64,000 nucleotides of DNA from Paraburkholderia lacunae (lineage in GTDB: Bacteria > Pseudomonadota > Gammaproteobacteria > Burkholderiales > Burkholderiaceae): the NCBI RefSeq assembly GCF_003353175.1, contig NZ_QHKS01000032.1, forward strand, positions 1 through 64,000, given 5' to 3'. Shown here one piece after another: positions 60,844 to 64,000 of the stretch. Position numbers and translations under genes: made by a program. Each line of letters starts with the position of its first letter. The first letter of the stretch is position 1. The notes below the pieces were generated by a model. The model was not told the DNA's origin. It ran no database searches and saw only the letters and a program-made list of their open reading frames with translations.

Positions 60844-62199
60844 TCAATCCGGCGCGGCTTCCTCCGCGGTGGCGGGCTTGGCCCGCGTTGCAGTTGCCGT
60901 CGTCGTCGCCGCCGAAGCAGTCGAAGGTCCCGGGACAAAACGCGTTGCCGGGCTTTTTGCGCGTTGTTCCGCCCCCGCCGCACGGACCAGCATGGCAAGC
61001 CGCTCTTCGAGCGTACGGATCGTCGCCTGCGGCGACAGCGCGCGCTCGGCATACTCGCGTGCAGCGAGGCCCAGTTCCGCACGGCGCTGCGGATTGCTGG
61101 CCAACGCGCTGATCGCCGCTGCAAGCGCAGGCACGTCGTCGGGCGGCACCACCACGCCACGTGGCGCCACTTCGTCGAATAGGCCCGTACCTCGACGGGC
61201 CATCGCCACGATGGCCCGTCCGCTTGCGAACATGCCGGTGAGCTTGGACGGCATCACCAGATCCGCTGCATCGCCGCGCTGCGGCAACACGTGGATATCG
61301 GCGAGGTTGAGCAATTCGTTCAAACGCTCCGCCGGTTGCAACGGAATGAAAATGCAGTTCGACAATGCCGCGCAGCGTTCGAGCAAACCCTGTTTCGCGG
61401 CCCCGCTGCCGCAGAAAACGAACGTGAGGTCGGGGCGTACGGCGAGCAATGCCGCCGCGTCGGCGAGCGTTTCGATGCCCTGCTTCGCGCCCATGTTGCC
61501 CGAGTACAGAACCACCTTCTGTCCGCGCGGAATATGCAACTGGCGCCGATATTCGCTCGCTTGCGCGAGCGGAAAAATCTTCGAGGCGTCGACCCAGTTG
61601 GGCAGGCACACGATCCGCGTCGGGTCCACGCCCTTCATCAGCGCGCGCGTGATCATCTGCCTGGAAATCGACGACACCGCATCGAAGCGCCGCAGCAATG
61701 CGCTTTCGATCCAGCGCGCGAAGCGGGCGCCGCGCGGGCTCTTCAGCAGACCGAGATCGAAAGCCGCGTCGACCTCGTAGTCCTGAATATGCAGCCACGC
61801 GCTCGCCTGTGCGATGCGCGCCAGCGCGAGCGCGCCGGGCGCGCACATCAGCGTCGGGGCAATCAGCACGACCGCATCGGGACGCCATCGCGCCTGCATG
61901 GCAAGCAGCGGCAACGAGGTCGTCGCGAAACTCGCGAGATGCGCCATCCGCTTCACGCCGCTGGGCCGCGACGGCACCCATAGCGGCGCGCGCCAGACCG
62001 TCACGCCGTCGCGCATTTCGCGGCGGAACCGCCACCACGAATAGCCCGCGGCAATCCGCCATTCCGGGTAATAAGGCGGTGCGCACACCACGCGAACCTC
62101 GTGCCCGCTGCCGGCCAGAAGCGCAGCCATTTCGGCCGTGTACTTGCCCGTCCCGGTCAGTTCAGGCGCGTAGTTGAGGCCGTATATCAGAATCTTCAT
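60844..62199 (-). CDS. wcaI: WcaI-family glycosyltransferase
   Basis: A 451-aa GT4-type enzyme of the WcaI (colanic acid) family. N-terminus MKILIYGLNYAPELTGTGKY, then VVCAPPYYPEWRIAAGYSWW, RIVCLPNWVDASKIFPLAQA, VVLYSGNMGAKQGIETLADA and HVLPQRGDAADLVMPSKLTG. In colanic acid synthesis WcaI transfers a fucose residue, which agrees with the GDP-fucose synthase upstream. The Ala/Thr-rich C-terminal 40 residues are non-conserved. It lies about 57 bp after the preceding glycosyltransferase gene. Confidence 0.85.
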   Translation of the reverse strand: MKILIYGLNYAPELTGTGKYTAEMAALLAGSGHEVRVVCAPPYYPEWRIAAGYSWWRFRREMRDGVTVWRAPLWVPSRPSGVKRMAHLASFATTSLPLLAMQARWRPDAVVLIAPTLMCAPGALALARIAQASAWLHIQDYEVDAAFDLGLLKSPRGARFARWIESALLRRFDAVSSISRQMITRALMKGVDPTRIVCLPNWVDASKIFPLAQASEYRRQLHIPRGQKVVLYSGNMGAKQGIETLADAAALLAVRPDLTFVFCGSGAAKQGLLERCAALSNCIFIPLQPAERLNELLNLADIHVLPQRGDAADLVMPSKLTGMFASGRAIVAMARRGTGLFDEVAPRGVVVPPDDVPALAAAISALASNPQRRAELGLAAREYAERALSPQATIRTLEERLAMLVRAAGAEQRAKSPATRFVPGPSTASAATTTATATRAKPATAEEAAPD

Positions 62200-62256
62200 G
62201 GTGGCAGCCAGAACGTGTTGGAGCTTCGCTTACGCGACTCGACCGGGCAATGCGCG

Positions 62257-63399
62257 TCAGTCGCTCAGCATCAGCGCGCAGCCTCGCGCAATATTGGCGG
62301 CGGCCGAAGGCGGATCGAAGCGGCGAATCACGTCCATGCAGCGGCGCGCGGTGCCGCCCGCGTCGGCGAAAGCCTCGATCGCCTTGAGCATCGTGCGCTG
62401 CAATGCGGCGACATCGCCGGCGGTGAACGCATAACCGCTGACGCCGTCGATCACGAGCTCCGGCACGCAGCCGCAACTCTCGCTGACGACAGCCGGGCAG
62501 CCATGCGCGAGCGCTTCGTTGACAACCAGTCCCCACGGCTCGCTATAGCTCGGCAGCACGAGGCAGGTCGCGCCGTAGTACTCGTGTGTGAGCGGTTCGT
62601 CCTGCAGACTGCCGGCGAAGGTCACGGCCGTGCCGAGCTCGAGTTCGGCGACCTTCGCGTGCAGGACCTCTGTCATCGGCCCGGTGCCGACAATGCGCAA
62701 TTTCGCGGCCGGAATCCGCCGCCGCAATCCGGCGAAGGCTTCGATCAGCGTGCCGATGCCCTTCTCCTCGGAGAGACGGCCGACATACAGGAACACCGGC
62801 GGATTGCCGGCACGGCTCGCGACTCGATCGACCAGCGCGCGCTCCGGCGAAAACGACCCGGGCAACGCGGCGGCCTGGCACGGCACGAAAATCTTGTCCC
62901 GCTTGGCGCCGAGCGACAGCAGATATTCACGGCTGCGCTCGCCGAAACCGAAGTAGCCGTCGCAGAGCGAAAAGAACACCCGTTTCGGGATCGACGTGAG
63001 GAGCCGCTTGGGCCGATCGCGCGCGGTCGAATCGACGAACACCGCGCGCCGCTTGCCGGTCACGATGCACGCCGCCAGCATCGCCCAGTATTCCGGACGG
63101 TGATAGCCCGGCAGGATGATCAGATCCGACTTGGCGCGCAGCACTTCCCACGTGAGCCGCGCGATCATCTTCAGCGTGGGCACGTCTTCATAGCAGCCGT
63201 CGAACAGTTTTTGCATCGGATAGCGATGATACGAATAGTCGACGTCGGAAAAGCCGACCCGGTCGTGCTCCGTATCCGCGATCTGGACCATGGAGTAGCG
63301 AATCGCTCCGGATGCCGAAATTTTGTGCAACGCAGAGAACACGACACCTTTATGGCGCGACCATACGACATTGTGGAAGATCGTGACTGACGCTGTCAT
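62257..63399 (-). CDS. Family 4 glycosyltransferase
   Basis: A 380-aa GT-B enzyme. N-terminus MTASVTIFHNVVWSRHKGVV, then VFLYVGRLSEEKGIGTLIEA, KLRIVGTGPMTEVLHAKVAE and VLPSYSEPWGLVVNEALAHG with the E-x7-E motif. GGGGTGG lies upstream of the ATG. It sits between the GDP-fucose synthase and wcaI genes on the same strand, so it belongs to the fucose branch of the locus. Confidence 0.88.
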   Translation of the reverse strand: MTASVTIFHNVVWSRHKGVVFSALHKISASGAIRYSMVQIADTEHDRVGFSDVDYSYHRYPMQKLFDGCYEDVPTLKMIARLTWEVLRAKSDLIILPGYHRPEYWAMLAACIVTGKRRAVFVDSTARDRPKRLLTSIPKRVFFSLCDGYFGFGERSREYLLSLGAKRDKIFVPCQAAALPGSFSPERALVDRVASRAGNPPVFLYVGRLSEEKGIGTLIEAFAGLRRRIPAAKLRIVGTGPMTEVLHAKVAELELGTAVTFAGSLQDEPLTHEYYGATCLVLPSYSEPWGLVVNEALAHGCPAVVSESCGCVPELVIDGVSGYAFTAGDVAALQRTMLKAIEAFADAGGTARRCMDVIRRFDPPSAAANIARGCALMLSD

Positions 63400-63515
63400 T
63401 TGTGTGCCACCCCTCGAAAAATCGTCTTTTTGCCCGTTGCGCGCACTGCCCGCGCGAAGAGCCCCAAGCGTTCCTGAAGATCCGAAAACAGCGCTCGGCA
63501 GCTCGCCGTGCCCGC

Positions 63516-64000
63516 CTAGGCCTGCAAGGCGGCAGCGGGCGTCGAGCCGGCGCGTGATGCAACGAAATCACGATAAGTAGCCGCGATGCCCTGCTCGAGG
63601 CCGATCGTCGCGTGCCAGTTCATCCCCGCCAGCCGCGACACGTCGAGCAGCTTGCGCGGCGTGCCGTCCGGCTTGGACGTATCGAATACGAGTTCCCCCT
63701 CGAAGCCGACGACCCTGTTGATGCATTCGGCGAGTTCGCGTATCGACAGGTCGTCGCCGACGCCGACGTTGAACAGGCCCTCGGTCACGTTGTGCTCGAG
63801 GATGAAGAGCGTCGCCGCCGCCAGATCGTCGACGTGCAGAAACTCGCGGCGCGGCGTGCCCGACCCCCACACCGTCAACGTGGCGGCGCCGCTCACTTTC
63901 GCTTCGTGCGCCTTGCGCAGCAGGGCCGGCAATACGTGGCTGCTGTTCAGGTCGTAGTTGTCGTTCGGGCCGTACAGATTGGTCGGCATCAACGCGACGA
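63516..64000 (-). CDS. fcl: GDP-L-fucose synthase, C-terminal part (cut by the window edge)
   Basis: The last about 160 residues of an extended short-chain dehydrogenase/epimerase. LMPTNLYGPNDNYDLNSSHV, VLPALLRKAHEAK, TVWGSGTPRREFLHVDDLAA and NVGVGDDLSIRELAECINRV are characteristic of GDP-L-fucose synthase (WcaG/Fcl), which epimerises and reduces GDP-4-keto-6-deoxymannose to GDP-fucose. The NAD(P)-binding GxxGxxG and catalytic YxxxK lie beyond the right edge. It is the first seen gene of the fcl-GT-wcaI run. Confidence 0.9.
   Translation of the reverse strand, partial: VALMPTNLYGPNDNYDLNSSHVLPALLRKAHEAKVSGAATLTVWGSGTPRREFLHVDDLAAATLFILEHNVTEGLFNVGVGDDLSIRELAECINRVVGFEGELVFDTSKPDGTPRKLLDVSRLAGMNWHATIGLEQGIAATYRDFVASRAGSTPAAALQA

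Overview
The window looks like a chromosomal segment of a GC-rich Burkholderiales bacterium, most likely Paraburkholderia, Caballeronia or a close relative. This rests on codon bias, protein families and gene order; no rRNA or tRNA gene was seen, so the genus is an inference.

Layout. 1-397: probable 5' part of a group II intron, minus strand, running off the left edge. 406-13,010: DUF4242 protein, a 1,207-aa SAM/cyclase/AAA/TPR signalling protein, two lipoproteins (one of 55 aa, GTG start), an RcnB-type protein, a LysR / broken HAD hydrolase / D-amino-acid PLP enzyme / RidA cluster, an AraC regulator and a large lipoprotein. 13,217-16,641: a complete RIT (recombinase-in-trio) element with three tyrosine recombinases joined by 4-bp overlaps, inserted into an IS66 transposase remnant whose two halves flank it. 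16.7-28.0 kb: hypothetical and membrane proteins, a beta-propeller secreted protein, an orphan 2-oxoglutarate dehydrogenase E1 paralogue, a chemotaxis receptor, a His-rich lipoprotein and a DnaJ-like chaperone.

28.0-37.1 kb: nitrate assimilation (narK-type porter, nirB, nirD, FAD oxidoreductase, nasA), all on the minus strand. Both narK and nirB are preceded by the same arrangement: two NtrC-like sites 21 bp apart, a -24/-12 (sigma-54) promoter and a leader ending in an intrinsic terminator. This is the layout expected for nitrogen-limitation control plus NasT-type antitermination. 37.2-42.8 kb: a tripartite EmrAB/NodT-type efflux system with two paralogous MarR regulators and four copies of a shared operator. 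43.0-46.8 kb: an ACS-family sugar-acid transporter, a DHDPS-family aldolase/dehydratase and a LacI regulator, with two identical 14-bp LacI-type operators in front.

46.8-49.2 kb: two low-complexity envelope-type proteins and a decameric minisatellite. 49.2-64.0 kb: an exopolysaccharide locus (Wzx-like flippase, Wzy/ligase-like protein, five glycosyltransferases, acyltransferase, acetyltransferase, a GMC oxidoreductase and a GDP-fucose synthase cut by the right edge), suggesting a fucose-containing polymer assembled by the Wzx/Wzy route.

The strongest material for a second look is the duplicated nitrate control region, the precisely delimitable RIT-in-IS66 insertion, the duplicated MarR/operator modules, and three 10-bp tandem repeats, each lying just 3' of genes. 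No clearly new defence or biosynthetic system was found. Start codons were reassigned from ribosome-binding sites, signal peptides and overlaps where these were visible.
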